NCBI RefSeq assembly: GCF_018736045.1
Contig: NZ_CP076132.1
Location: 3,829,501 to 3,893,500, forward strand
From: Flammeovirga yaeyamensis
Lineage (GTDB): Bacteria; Bacteroidota; Bacteroidia; Cytophagales; Flammeovirgaceae
Length of the DNA: 64,000 bases
Direction: 5' to 3'
Below are positions 33,391-42,581 of this stretch, one piece after another. The notes under the pieces are model-generated. The model worked only from the letters and a program-made list of their open reading frames with translations, did no database searches and was not told the origin of the DNA. Positions within the stretch are counted from its first letter, which is position 1; each line of letters starts with the position of its first letter. Made by a program: the position numbers and the translations under genes.

Positions 33391-36363
33391 ATGAATAACA
33401 GAGGTTTTATACTGTTCATTGCTGTTCTAGTAACAGTATTCAGTCTTTTCGACCTTTCTTTCTCATGGGTTTCAAGAAACATCCAATCTCAAGCGGATGA
33501 GTATGCCATGGATTCTGAAGGTCATGTAGACTACTTTAAAAAGCAAGCATACATTGATTCTCTATGGAAAACTCCAGTGTATGACTTAGGTTTCAAATCT
33601 TACACTTACGAAGAAGTAAAGAACAAAGAATTGGCTTTGGGTCTTGACCTTCAAGGTGGTATGTCAGTTACATTAGAAGTTTCTCCTGTAGAAGTGGTTA
33701 AAGCTATGGCAGGTGCTAACGTTGACGACAACTTCTTAGCTGCTTTAGCTGAGGCTGAAACATTAACAAGAGAAAACAGAGAAACATTTACTAATAACTT
33801 CTTCACTTCATTAAAAGAGAAGAACGAAAATGTTCCTTTCGCAACTTACTTTGCTTCATCAGCAAACAAAAACAGAATTTCATTCAACTCGCCAGACAAA
33901 GCCGTTCAAGACTTAGTAGAAAGCGAAGTGGATGGTGCTGTAGAAAGAGCATTCGAAATTATCCGTACTCGTATTGACAAGTTTGGTGTAACTCAACCAA
34001 ACATCCAACGTCTTCAAGGTACTAACCGTATCGCAATCGAATTGCCAGGTGTAGACAACCCTCAACGTGTACGTAACCTATTACAAGGTGTTGCAAAGTT
34101 AGAATTCTTAGAAGTATGGACTCTTCAAGAAGCTCAACCTTACATCTTCCAATTGAACCAAGAGTGGGTAAAGCAAGAGAAAGCACGTAAAGCTTTAGCT
34201 GGTGATGTTGCTGTAACAGAAACAACTGATGCTGCTAAATCTTCTTCTGAGAACTCACTTTTCGAAGGTGATTCTACAGATGTAGCTGCAAATGATTCTA
34301 CTGCAACTCCTGAGGATGAGTTATACTCTCCTATCATGAAAGGTTTCTCTCCTTACGGTTTAGTATTCGCTGATACTGATACTGCTTCAGTAAACAAAAT
34401 GCTTCGTGATAAAGAAGTGATGTCAATTGCTCCTTCTAACATGAAATTCTTATGGGGTCACAAACCTTTCCAAACAAACGATCAAGGTGTAGAATTCTAT
34501 AACCTTTACGTAATCAAGAAAGAGCGTGAGGCGAAATTAACTGGTGAGGTGATCACTGACGCGATCCAGTCGTATGACCAAAAGAACCAACCTGCAGTTT
34601 CTATGGTAATGAACGTAGAAGGTGCTAAGAAATGGAAAAAAATGACTGGCCAAAACTTAGGTCGTCAAATCGCTATCGCTCTAGATAACGAAGTATATAC
34701 TGCTCCAAACGTACAATCAGAAATCGACGGTGGTCGTTCTGAAATCACTGGTAACTTCGACGTTGCTGAGGCGAAAGACTTAGCAAACATCTTGAAAGCT
34801 GGTAAACTTCCTGCTCCTACAAAAATTATTGAAGAAGTAGTAGTTGGTCCATCATTAGGTAAAGTTGCTCAATCAGAAGGTATCAACTCTGTATTATTAG
34901 GTCTTGGTCTAGTAATCTTGTTCATGGTAATTTACTACTCTAAAGGTGGTTTAATTGCAAACGCTGCATTAGGTTTGAACATCTTCTTCATCTTCGGTAT
35001 TCTTGCTGAGCTTGGAGCTGCATTGACACTACCTGGTATTGCTGGTATCGTACTTACAATTGGTATGTCGATTGACGCCAACGTACTAATCTTCGAACGT
35101 ATTCGTGAAGAGCAAAGAAATGGCAAGTCGTTATTGACTGCAATTTCTAACGGTTATGACAGAGCATTCTGGACAATCTTTGATGCCAACTTAACTACAT
35201 TAGTAACTGGTGGTTTCCTTTACTACTTCGGTTTAGGTCCAATCAAAGGTTTCGCAGTAACATTAATGATCGGTATCGTTTGTTCATTCTTCTCAGCTGT
35301 ATTTATTTCTCGTTTGATCGTTTCACAAATCGTGAAGAGCAAAGGTGAAAACGCTAAGTTGAACTTCGAAACTGGTTTATCTAAGAAATTAGCTGGTAAA
35401 ATGAATGTTGACTTTATGGGTAAACGTAAAGTTGCTTACATCTTCTCTGCAGCTATTATCGCTATTGGTCTTGGTTCATTAGCAACTACAGGTCTTAACT
35501 TAGGTGTTGACTTCACTGGTGGTCGTACGTATATTGTAAGCTTCGATCAAGCAGTAGTTCCATCTAAATTACAAGGTGCTTTAGTGAAAAATGTAGAAGG
35601 TAAGCCGGTTGAAGTGAAAACTTACGGTAACGACAATACATTAAAAATCACTACTGCATACTTAATCGATAACGAATCATCAGAAACTGATGCTAAAGTA
35701 CAGAGTGCAATTGTTACAGGTATCGAAAGCTTCACAGGCTTGAAATATGCTGACAAGCAAAACCCTTCTGCTACTACATTCGTTATTCCATCAACTTCAA
35801 AAGTAGGTGCTTCGATTGCAAATGATATTACAGATGGTGCGGAAGAGGCAGTATTGTTCTCTTTATTAGGTATCTTCTTGTACATCTGGGTACGTTTCCG
35901 TCAGTGGAACTTCGGTGCTGGTGCAATCATGGCCTTATTACACGATACATTGGTAGTATTTGGTGCGTTCGGTATTGCTAACCTTTTAGGTGCAGGTTTC
36001 GAATTAGACCAAGTATTTATCGCAGCGGTACTTACTGTAATTGGTTATTCAATTAACGATACAGTGGTAGTATTTGACCGTGTTCGTGAAGAGCAAGAAA
36101 ATGCTACTGTAGGTACTAAAATGATGGACGTAATGAACAAAGCGATCAACGGTACTATGAACCGTACGATCATTACTTCATTCACTACATTGTTAGTAAT
36201 CTTAGTATTGTTAATTTTCGGTGGTGAGGCATTGAGAGGATTCTCATTCTCATTATTCATCGGTATTATGATCGGTACTTACTCATCGATCTTTATCGCT
36301 GCTCCACTTGTATACGATACATCTAAGAAAAGAATCGAAAAAGAAGAAAAAGCTAATGCTTAA
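33391..36363 (+). CDS. secDF: Fused protein-translocase subunit SecDF, copy 2
   Basis: 990 residues, paralogous to copy 1 over its whole length. It has the same motifs: GLDLQGGMSVTLEV, IIRTRIDKFGVTQPNIQR, LTIGMSIDANVLIFERIREE, VDFTGGRTYIVSF, IGYSINDTVVVFDRVREE. A low-complexity acidic/Ser/Thr insert of about 35 residues (around 275-310) in the first periplasmic domain is longer than in copy 1. The codon choice (many CGT, AAC, TTC, GGT, ACT) is that of a highly expressed gene, like tig and ndk. Copy 2 is therefore probably the housekeeping one. It is preceded by leader 2 and a strong promoter and ended by a strong terminator. Confidence 0.96.
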   Translation: MNNRGFILFIAVLVTVFSLFDLSFSWVSRNIQSQADEYAMDSEGHVDYFKKQAYIDSLWKTPVYDLGFKSYTYEEVKNKELALGLDLQGGMSVTLEVSPVEVVKAMAGANVDDNFLAALAEAETLTRENRETFTNNFFTSLKEKNENVPFATYFASSANKNRISFNSPDKAVQDLVESEVDGAVERAFEIIRTRIDKFGVTQPNIQRLQGTNRIAIELPGVDNPQRVRNLLQGVAKLEFLEVWTLQEAQPYIFQLNQEWVKQEKARKALAGDVAVTETTDAAKSSSENSLFEGDSTDVAANDSTATPEDELYSPIMKGFSPYGLVFADTDTASVNKMLRDKEVMSIAPSNMKFLWGHKPFQTNDQGVEFYNLYVIKKEREAKLTGEVITDAIQSYDQKNQPAVSMVMNVEGAKKWKKMTGQNLGRQIAIALDNEVYTAPNVQSEIDGGRSEITGNFDVAEAKDLANILKAGKLPAPTKIIEEVVVGPSLGKVAQSEGINSVLLGLGLVILFMVIYYSKGGLIANAALGLNIFFIFGILAELGAALTLPGIAGIVLTIGMSIDANVLIFERIREEQRNGKSLLTAISNGYDRAFWTIFDANLTTLVTGGFLYYFGLGPIKGFAVTLMIGIVCSFFSAVFISRLIVSQIVKSKGENAKLNFETGLSKKLAGKMNVDFMGKRKVAYIFSAAIIAIGLGSLATTGLNLGVDFTGGRTYIVSFDQAVVPSKLQGALVKNVEGKPVEVKTYGNDNTLKITTAYLIDNESSETDAKVQSAIVTGIESFTGLKYADKQNPSATTFVIPSTSKVGASIANDITDGAEEAVLFSLLGIFLYIWVRFRQWNFGAGAIMALLHDTLVVFGAFGIANLLGAGFELDQVFIAAVLTVIGYSINDTVVVFDRVREEQENATVGTKMMDVMNKAINGTMNRTIITSFTTLLVILVLLIFGGEALRGFSFSLFIGIMIGTYSSIFIAAPLVYDTSKKRIEKEEKANA

Positions 36364-36383
36364 TCTTTTTGAATGATATATCG

Positions 36384-36415
36384 AAGGCCTTGTGAGTGAT
36401 CACAAGGCCTTTTTT
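36384..36415 (+). terminator. Intrinsic terminator of secDF copy 2
   Basis: A perfect 12-base GC-rich stem (36384-36395 with 36400-36411), a GTGA loop, then a T-run. Confidence 0.93.
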
Positions 36416-36586
36416 CTTAGCTTCGTTTTTTAGTTTTAAGTTCAATAAACAAACTAGTTCTCACTTAACATTATATAAATCAGAGGTTTTAATGTTAAGT
36501 TATTTTAGATCTTGTAAATGATTGTTTACATGATTTGTAACCGGACGACTTCTAACGTCTAAGTATACAAACAAACATGTAAACAC

Positions 36587-36997
36587 ATGAAAACTCTATT
36601 GACATTTATTGCGGCCCTACTACTTTTCTTACCGGATTATGCTAACGATCGTCCGATTAAGAAATATGATGATGCCAATTTAAAAATATACACCCACGCC
36701 TCTGCAGCAGGCACTGCAGCTTATATTTTTCAAGACAATGGAAATGTGACCTATGTGCTAGATTACAGAGACGGATCTTATTATGAATATCCAGGTCAGT
36801 ATTCTATTTCAGACAATCAAATAAAAATTGATTTACAAGCAGGAAAAGGAAAGAATAACATGGGTATAGAAATGAGTCAGCTCATCCCAAAAAGAAAACA
36901 TATTGAACTTCAGGTGCAATCTGAAGATGTTATTTTTGATGACGAACATTTTAAACATGGTCGCTTCGAATTGTTAGAAAATCAAAAAGCCAAATAG
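36587..36997 (+). CDS. Small exported protein of unknown function
   Basis: 136 residues. A signal peptide (hydrophobic 3-16, possible cleavage near DYAND) is followed by a beta-rich domain: IYTHASAAGTAAYIFQDNGNVTYVLDYRDGSYYEYPGQYSISDNQIKID. This pattern resembles small lipocalin-like copper-resistance or NlpE-type modules, but I cannot name the family. No promoter was identified with confidence. Confidence 0.65.
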   Translation: MKTLLTFIAALLLFLPDYANDRPIKKYDDANLKIYTHASAAGTAAYIFQDNGNVTYVLDYRDGSYYEYPGQYSISDNQIKIDLQAGKGKNNMGIEMSQLIPKRKHIELQVQSEDVIFDDEHFKHGRFELLENQKAK

Positions 36998-37017
36998 ATC
37001 AACATTAATTTCACCCC

Positions 37018-37044
37018 TTGATGAGGATTTGTTTCTTATCTTTG
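37018..37044 (+). promoter_or_regulatory. Promoter of the 37144-37803 gene
   Basis: TTG at 37018-37020, 16 bases (short), then TATCTTTG at 37037-37044, an exact -7 match. It would give a leader of about 90 bases. Confidence 0.45.
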
Positions 37045-37143
37045 TAAGGTGAGTTTGACGAACTCTTTTTGATAAATGTCTTATTTGATGTTATATCATA
37101 GTGTATAAATCAAATAAGATTTCTTTGAAAATATAAGTATAAA

Positions 37144-37803
37144 ATGAAGTTATTAAATACATTAGCTCTTTTAATTTTTTGTCAGTTAGCTGTTACAGCT
37201 CAGAACTTCCAATTCGACAAACAAATCAACTTTGAGATTTACGAAAATGGAAAATTAAAAGAATATCCTCAGGCGAGAGCGTTAGTGGGTGCAGAAAATA
37301 CAATGGGTGCTCGAGTGGTATTAGAAGAAGATGCAGGAGCTCAATACTCTGTTGTTGATTTCAACAAAGGAAAAATTAAAATCCTTATGCGTCAATTTGG
37401 TCAAAAAGTAGCCTTAGAGACGGATATCAACACAGACCAATTGGATGTATTAGGCGTTTCTGATGTACCTGTTACTGAAGATAAAAAGATCAAAAAAGAA
37501 ATTATTGGTATAAAATGTCGTTCATTTAAAGGAACCAAAGATAATAAGACTGTAATTATTCACGTGGGTAATTTTGGTGCTGATTTAAAAGGATACGAAT
37601 CTTTCACTAAAGCAATTTGTGAAAAAGCTGGTATCGAATTAAAAGACAAAGAAGTTATCTTGGGCGTTGAAATGATTGACAACCAATCTAAAGGTTCTTT
37701 CAAAGCCTATGTAAGAGATATCAAAGAAAAATCTTTCAAGATTGACACAAGTAGCTATACTACTTTAGGTTCTTCTGGAAGCTTTGGAATTCCTGGATTT
37801 TAA
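37144..37803 (+). CDS. Exported protein of unknown function
   Basis: 219 residues with a signal peptide (MKLLNTLALLIFCQLAVTAQ). The mature part is beta-rich: INFEIYENGKLKEYPQARALVG, GAQYSVVDFNKGKIKILM, then EIIGIKCRSFKGTKDN, with Cys residues at about 124 and 160. The IxGxKC segment recalls DUF4412-like proteins, where a similar motif occurs; this is tentative. A shared terminator with the DEAD-box helicase gene follows. Confidence 0.7.
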   Translation: MKLLNTLALLIFCQLAVTAQNFQFDKQINFEIYENGKLKEYPQARALVGAENTMGARVVLEEDAGAQYSVVDFNKGKIKILMRQFGQKVALETDINTDQLDVLGVSDVPVTEDKKIKKEIIGIKCRSFKGTKDNKTVIIHVGNFGADLKGYESFTKAICEKAGIELKDKEVILGVEMIDNQSKGSFKAYVRDIKEKSFKIDTSSYTTLGSSGSFGIPGF

Positions 37804-37823
37804 TTCATCCAACACACATCACA

Positions 37824-37861
37824 AAAAAATCCCTTGACAAGAAATTGTCAAGGGATTTTTT
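37824..37861. terminator. Shared bidirectional terminator
   Basis: Arms 37825-37840 and 37845-37860 pair perfectly, with a GAAA loop and A/T tracts at both ends. It serves the convergent genes at 37144-37803 and 37892-39004. Confidence 0.92.
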
Positions 37862-37891
37862 ATATCTATATATCAATAGAGTATTTGATAA

Positions 37892-39004
37892 TTAATCAAA
37901 GATCTGTTCCATTGTAATACCAAAAGCATCTTCGATTTCATCTAGTCTAGACATTTCTTTTTTGCTGACTAAACAAACAGATACTCCTGATTTACCCGCA
38001 CGAGCCGTTCTACCACTACGGTGAGTGAAGTATTCCATCTTATCCGGTAATTGATAATGGATAACATAAGCTAAGTCGGCAATATCAATACCTCTAGCTG
38101 CTAAATCTGTAGCCACAAGAATCTGTAATTTTTTAGATTTAAAAGCACGCATCACTTTATCTCTTTCTTTCTGAGATAAATCGCCATGAATCGCTTCTGC
38201 TTTAAACTGCTTTCCATGAAGTTGTTTTGATACTTGCTGAGCATCAGCTTTCGTTCTCGTAAAGATCACCCCTCTTTCATCACCTTGCTGACGGATAAAC
38301 CAGTTTAGGGTTTCCATCTTTTGCTTTGGCTCCACCATCAAGTATTCGAACTTGATCTTCTTGTTGATCACGTTCATTGGGTTCACTTCAATTCTGAAAG
38401 CATCTTTAGCCATATATTTCTTGATGATCTCCTTAATACCTACTGGGAAGGTAGCAGAGAATAACCAAGTGGCTTTCTTATGCGTTGTTAAACGAAGAAT
38501 TTTATTCAAATCTTCTTTAAATCCCATACTCAACATCTCATCTGCTTCGTCCATCACTACAGTTTTAATGTAAGATAAATCGACAGCATTACGGTTGACC
38601 AAATCGATTAATCGACCAGGTGTGGCCACTAGAATTTGTGTAGGGCGTTTTAAATTATTGATTTGAATATCTATAGGAGCTCCTCCATAAACAGCTTCAC
38701 AGAATACTTTGTGGTAGTATTTTGTAAACTTGAACAACTGTTTCTGAATTTGCTGACCTAACTCTCTTGTTGGTGATAAAATTAAAGCTTGAGGCTGAGG
38801 ATTTTTAGGATTAACAGCATGAAGTATGGGTAAACCAAAAGCTGCCGTCTTACCTGTTCCCGTCTGAGCCTGACCGATAAAATCGGTGCCCTCTTGCATT
38901 AAAAACGGGATTGACTTCGATTGTATAGCCGTTGGTTCTTCAATTCCGTTTTCTGTAAGTGCCTTAACAATAGCACTATGAATTCCTAAATCCTTAAAAG
39001 TCAT
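37892..39004 (-). CDS. DEAD-box RNA helicase (short core form)
   Basis: 370 residues from the ATG at 39004; an upstream in-frame ATG at 39031 adds nine unlikely residues. The complete helicase core is present: Q motif FKDLGIHSAIVKALTENGIEEPTAIQ, motif I AQTGTGKTA, Ia PTRELGQQ, Ib TPGRLID, II DEAD, III SAT, V ATDLAARGID, VI HRSGRTARAGKSG. There is almost no C-terminal extension, so RNA specificity is not predicted. It is an ATP-dependent RNA remodeller, as in ribosome assembly or mRNA decay. TACCTTTG (39036-39029, minus strand) may be its -7 element. Confidence 0.94.
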   Translation of the reverse strand: MTFKDLGIHSAIVKALTENGIEEPTAIQSKSIPFLMQEGTDFIGQAQTGTGKTAAFGLPILHAVNPKNPQPQALILSPTRELGQQIQKQLFKFTKYYHKVFCEAVYGGAPIDIQINNLKRPTQILVATPGRLIDLVNRNAVDLSYIKTVVMDEADEMLSMGFKEDLNKILRLTTHKKATWLFSATFPVGIKEIIKKYMAKDAFRIEVNPMNVINKKIKFEYLMVEPKQKMETLNWFIRQQGDERGVIFTRTKADAQQVSKQLHGKQFKAEAIHGDLSQKERDKVMRAFKSKKLQILVATDLAARGIDIADLAYVIHYQLPDKMEYFTHRSGRTARAGKSGVSVCLVSKKEMSRLDEIEDAFGITMEQIFD

Positions 39005-39100
39005 TGTATATCTACTTTTGTACGAACACAAAGGTAGTTGGAAATATTGGTAAAAATAGAAAATGAGTCATATTGTAATGAAACATTTAGAAAGAGCACA

Positions 39101-39132
39101 AAAAAAGGACTGTGGGGAAGCAGTCCTTTTTT
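39101..39132 (-). terminator. Intrinsic terminator of the 39135-39605 gene
   Basis: Arms of twelve bases (39101-39112 and 39121-39132) with an eight-base loop. A/T tracts at both sides; it starts two bases past the stop codon. Confidence 0.85.
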
Positions 39133-39134
39133 CT

Positions 39135-39605
39135 TTAGTTTCTGTAAACATTTACCCATTCGATGTATACCACTCTTGGGTTTTCATCAAACATTTCTTT
39201 GGGTAATTCTACTTCTGTGTAATCAGAAGGCTTGGCTATTTTCTTCACCAAAATATCTTTATAAGTAGAAATATACTGGTTTTGAGTTCGTCCTGAAGAA
39301 TAAAAACGTTCAAAAAGATGTGTTTTATCAAGGTCTGTGTATCCTTTAAAACCTTCCAATCTAGTAAAAGGAAGTCTTAAAATAATACGTTCAGGCCAAA
39401 CACTACCTTGTGGCCGTCTGATCACGCCTTTACCAATGTCTGCTACTTTGGTAAATTCAATAATCTTTTCATCCAATGAATCCGTCATCTCTACCTCATT
39501 TACACCTTTGGAAGATTCAAAGTGTAAAGTAGTATCAACTTCTTCATTTTCAGAGCAACTACAGAAAAGTACTACTAAAAATAGAAGTATAAAAGTTCGT
39601 CTCAT
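39135..39605 (-). CDS. Small lipoprotein of unknown function
   Basis: 156 residues. Signal with lipobox FCSC (Cys about 17). The mature part (RIILRLPFTRLEGFKGYTDLDKTHLFERFYSSGRTQNQYIS, VVYIEWVNVYRN) matches no family I recognise. It is preceded by a 216-base gap to the beta-propeller gene. Confidence 0.7.
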   Translation of the reverse strand: MRRTFILLFLVVLFCSCSENEEVDTTLHFESSKGVNEVEMTDSLDEKIIEFTKVADIGKGVIRRPQGSVWPERIILRLPFTRLEGFKGYTDLDKTHLFERFYSSGRTQNQYISTYKDILVKKIAKPSDYTEVELPKEMFDENPRVVYIEWVNVYRN

Positions 39606-39739
39606 GAAGTGGTTTTCTTATCGTTTTGTACAAAATTCGGAATGTAATGAGATTGGCTTTAATCAAAAAAAACTAAGCAAATCACTTAACGGTTTTAAAT
39701 TAAATAAAATATTGAAATAATCATATTAAACGATTAAAA

Positions 39740-39782
39740 AAAGGTGATATACTCAACAAAATCAGTTGAATACATCACCTTT
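39740..39782 (-). terminator. Intrinsic terminator of the beta-propeller gene
   Basis: Nine-base arms AAAGGTGAT (39740-39748) and ATCACCTTT (39774-39782), with extra CAAC/GTTG pairing inside; on the minus strand a T-run follows. Confidence 0.8.
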
Positions 39783-39821
39783 CACTTGAAAAAAGTATTT
39801 CAAGAAGTTTATATCAAAATA

Positions 39822-40688
39822 CTAATAACCTAACTTGATAATGTTTAAGTTATTACCATAATCATTAGCAATAGCTAATTCATTTGTTCTTTTTATATAC
39901 TTCAATCCAGCTGGACCATCAGCTGTAGATTGAATCACTCTTGGTTCTCTACTTAAAGCATCATTTGCTTTAATGATCACATTTTCCTTTTTATCAGCAC
40001 CAAATGCAGTGATATAATAACTCATAGAACCATTAAATGTAATGTCTTCCAAGTATGGGAATTCTTCAACGGCTAAGGCTAAAGCTACCTTATCTTCTTT
40101 GAAGTTATACGTATAAATTCCTCCTCCTTCTTCTAAAGAACTTAAGATAATGATGTCTCTATTTTTCTTACTATAATATAAACCTGTTGGCGATGGAACA
40201 TCTTTAGTTAAAAGAGTAGCTGATTTCTTTTTAAGATCTACTTCATAAACCGCATTGCCAATATTATCTGATACATACACATGGCTTCCATCTGTTGTCA
40301 GAGAATACAGTTCTTTTGCTTCTGGAATTTCTACCTCAAAAAGCATTTCTTCTGATTTAATACTAAATGCCTTTAATTTTTTAGCATCTGCCACATAAAG
40401 AACTCCTGAATAGATAAGCACACCTCTTGGATTATCTAAATCTTTGACCGCAAATACGGCACCTCCTCTACGGCCACGCTTAATTACTCCGTTATTTCCT
40501 GGTGAACTAATATAAAACAAACCCGATTTTTCATCGAATGCAACATCTTTAGGGGATTGAAGTTTAGCATCAGGATCTGCTGTAATAGTCTTTTTGCTTT
40601 TCTTCTTCTTTTTTTCTGTCTTTTCTTGTGCGGAAACATTAAAACACAGACCAAGAGTAAGCAACAAACTGATAATTACTTTGTACAT
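39822..40688 (-). CDS. Secreted beta-propeller (NHL/SMP-30-like) protein
   Basis: 288 residues with a signal peptide (MYKVIISLLLTLGLCFNVSAQ) and then a Lys-rich stretch (EKKKKKSKK). The rest is about six repeats of the type LQSPKDVAFDEKSGLFYISSPGNNGVIKR, LDNPRGVLIYSGVLYVADAKKLKAF, LYSLTTDGSHVYVSDNIGNAVYEVD, SPTGLYYSKKNRDIIIL, as in NHL or gluconolactonase-like propellers. Catalytic acidic residues of SMP-30 enzymes cannot be assigned by eye. It may bind rather than cleave. TATATTTG at 40729-40722 (minus strand) is a possible -7 element. Confidence 0.8.
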   Translation of the reverse strand: MYKVIISLLLTLGLCFNVSAQEKTEKKKKKSKKTITADPDAKLQSPKDVAFDEKSGLFYISSPGNNGVIKRGRRGGAVFAVKDLDNPRGVLIYSGVLYVADAKKLKAFSIKSEEMLFEVEIPEAKELYSLTTDGSHVYVSDNIGNAVYEVDLKKKSATLLTKDVPSPTGLYYSKKNRDIIILSSLEEGGGIYTYNFKEDKVALALAVEEFPYLEDITFNGSMSYYITAFGADKKENVIIKANDALSREPRVIQSTADGPAGLKYIKRTNELAIANDYGNNLNIIKLGY

Positions 40689-40813
40689 GTTTAGTATATT
40701 ATTCTATTTATAAACCTTGTACAAATATAGAATAATGTGTTGGAGGAGTAAATCTTTTCGAAAATGTTTGCCTTTATACCCTGTTATTTTTTGTTTATTT
40801 AAGTTTCACTAAA

Positions 40814-41623
40814 TTATATAATTCCACGTCGAATACACTCAGAAGCCAATTGAATAATATTTCTCATACCATTCTTTTTTATCATGTTCTTCTTATGACG
40901 GTTCACCGTTTCTACAGAGATTTCCAATAAAACGCCCACCTCCTTACTCGAATGCCCATCTGATATATGTTTAAGAATCGTCTTTTCTCTATCAGAAAGG
41001 GTTAAATTATCTGTTGCTCCTTCTGTGTTCACAAACTCTTTCACATCCAATATCTGAGTTTCATTCTTCGACAAATTATGAAATGATAATTCATAATGCT
41101 GTTCCTTAATGAAATGAGTCACATTGGTTAAAGAGATAAAAAACGATGTTATTTGTCCATTTTTTATAGTGACAGGTATATTTTGCTGCAGGTACGTTTG
41201 ATGGTGACCTACTTTATTTTCCGTTCTAAATACAAGAGATGAACGATGAATAATCGCTTTGTATTGATAATATAAGTAGAGGTGATAACTAAACAATTTA
41301 TCGAGAGAATATACATAAAACTCTTTGTCCATATCTATAATTGAATTGGATAAAGTATGCATAAACACATCAAAATCAAGATTCTTTTTCCCAAATAGGT
41401 GATCGCCTTGATCGTTTCTAATTAACTTAAAATCTATGTTATCAAAATCAATTATAAAACTTACAGTAGCTCCAGGATATAAAAAATCGATACTTTCATT
41501 TTTAATTTGATCATAACGATTTATATCATCTATAGATAAATCAATTTTTTGATTAAAAATTCCTTTGCGGGTAAAGATATCTTCGATTCTATGTTTTAGT
41601 ATGACTGATTTTTTTTCATTCAT
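40814..41623 (-). CDS. LuxR-type transcriptional regulator (second of a tandem pair)
   Basis: 269 residues. The C-terminal LuxR helix-turn-helix is clear: LSDREKTILKHISDGHSSKEVGVLLEISVETVNRHKKNMIKK (about 205-250). The N-terminal 190 residues have no phosphoreceiver Asp; they resemble a PAS-like sensor without a recognised ligand pocket (YLYYQYKAIIHRSSLVFRTENKVGHHQTYLQQNIPVTIKNGQITSFF). It starts one base after the stop of another LuxR-type gene, so the two are co-translated. Confidence 0.85.
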   Translation of the reverse strand: MNEKKSVILKHRIEDIFTRKGIFNQKIDLSIDDINRYDQIKNESIDFLYPGATVSFIIDFDNIDFKLIRNDQGDHLFGKKNLDFDVFMHTLSNSIIDMDKEFYVYSLDKLFSYHLYLYYQYKAIIHRSSLVFRTENKVGHHQTYLQQNIPVTIKNGQITSFFISLTNVTHFIKEQHYELSFHNLSKNETQILDVKEFVNTEGATDNLTLSDREKTILKHISDGHSSKEVGVLLEISVETVNRHKKNMIKKNGMRNIIQLASECIRRGII

Positions 41624-41624
41624 T

Positions 41625-42326
41625 TTAAAATAAATTCATCCTCAAACATAAATTGATAGTCATCATAATATTTTTGGTTTTAGTTTTTTTGACTATATTT
41701 TTTTTGTGAGTACTTATGGTATGTGCACTCACATTTAGCCTTTCGGATATATCTGCATTTGACAATCCCTCAGAAACCAAATGTATTATTTCTATCTCTC
41801 TGTTTGATAACGTTAAAATAGCATGACATTGTATAAATTCTTCCTTGGAAGTTATGTTGTAATATGAGTTAGAATCATTTACATTAATAAAACTTATTCC
41901 ATTAGTAATCTGACTGTCATCTCTGTCATCGAACAGTGTATTGTTAAACCTGATGACTGATATTGACTTTTTGTCATTTAAAATAACTTCGGCTTTTGCT
42001 AAACACTCATGTTCTGTTCCATCCCCAAAAATGAGTGGATAGGTAAAAAATATTCTAAAATCATCTCTTCTAGAATATTCTTTTTGGATAAAGGTCTCTA
42101 ATATATTTTTAATCATTAGAATCCCTTTTTCTTGAAATTGTTTTGAGGCGACAAAAAAGCCTTTTTTACCATTTATATTTTCATTTGTATATCCAGTAAC
42201 TTTAAAAAACGATTGGGAAAAATCAATAAACTCAAATTGTTCACAGCTAAATTCAAAATAAAACTGTTTACCTAATCCTAAATATTTTTCATTGTAGTCA
42301 CTTAAAATTTGCTCATCTCTTTTCAT
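41625..42326 (-). CDS. LuxR-type transcriptional regulator with PAS-like domain (first of pair)
   Basis: 233 residues from the ATG at 42326; the longer frame from a TTG at 42383 overlaps the promoter. The N-terminal half (QFYFEFSCEQFEFIDFSQSFFKVTGYTNENINGKKG, then FTYPLIFGDGTEHECLAKAEVILNDKKSISVIRF) is PAS-like. The C-terminal DNA-binding domain is LSNREIEIIHLVSEGLSNADISERLNVSAHTISTHKKNIVKK. Together with its neighbour it may form a heteromeric sensor pair. Targets are unknown. Confidence 0.85.
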   Translation of the reverse strand: MKRDEQILSDYNEKYLGLGKQFYFEFSCEQFEFIDFSQSFFKVTGYTNENINGKKGFFVASKQFQEKGILMIKNILETFIQKEYSRRDDFRIFFTYPLIFGDGTEHECLAKAEVILNDKKSISVIRFNNTLFDDRDDSQITNGISFINVNDSNSYYNITSKEEFIQCHAILTLSNREIEIIHLVSEGLSNADISERLNVSAHTISTHKKNIVKKTKTKNIMMTINLCLRMNLF

Positions 42327-42385
42327 TATGGGTATCAAAACTTTGAATTGGTATGATAGTAAAATTTGTAAAGAAAGATTCAAAG

Positions 42386-42417
42386 CAAATATAGAGTTAA
42401 AATTTACTTATACACAA
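42386..42417 (-). promoter_or_regulatory. Promoter of the tandem LuxR pair
   Basis: Minus strand: TTG at 42417-42415, 21 bases, TATATTTG at 42393-42386, an exact -7 match, about 60 bases from the ATG at 42326. Confidence 0.55.
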
Positions 42418-42581
42418 CTTAAGAGATATAAATAATACAATATTTTTATTGGAATAATACAACAACGAGCACATTTAGTTAGTGTGTTTATATACAACAT
42501 GCTATATCTCTAGTAATTAACACACAATTTTGATTATAGTTATTCTCATTCTATCAATTTATTCAATCAAAAAAATTGGCT

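Noticed and set aside
39337-39720. Open frame of 127 codons on the plus strand
   Set aside because: It lies mostly antisense to the lipoprotein gene at 39135-39605, which has a lipobox and a terminator. Its own sequence shows no family motif.
42327-42383. TTG start giving a longer first LuxR-type protein
   Set aside because: It would begin just next to the promoter -7 element. The ATG at 42326 fits better.
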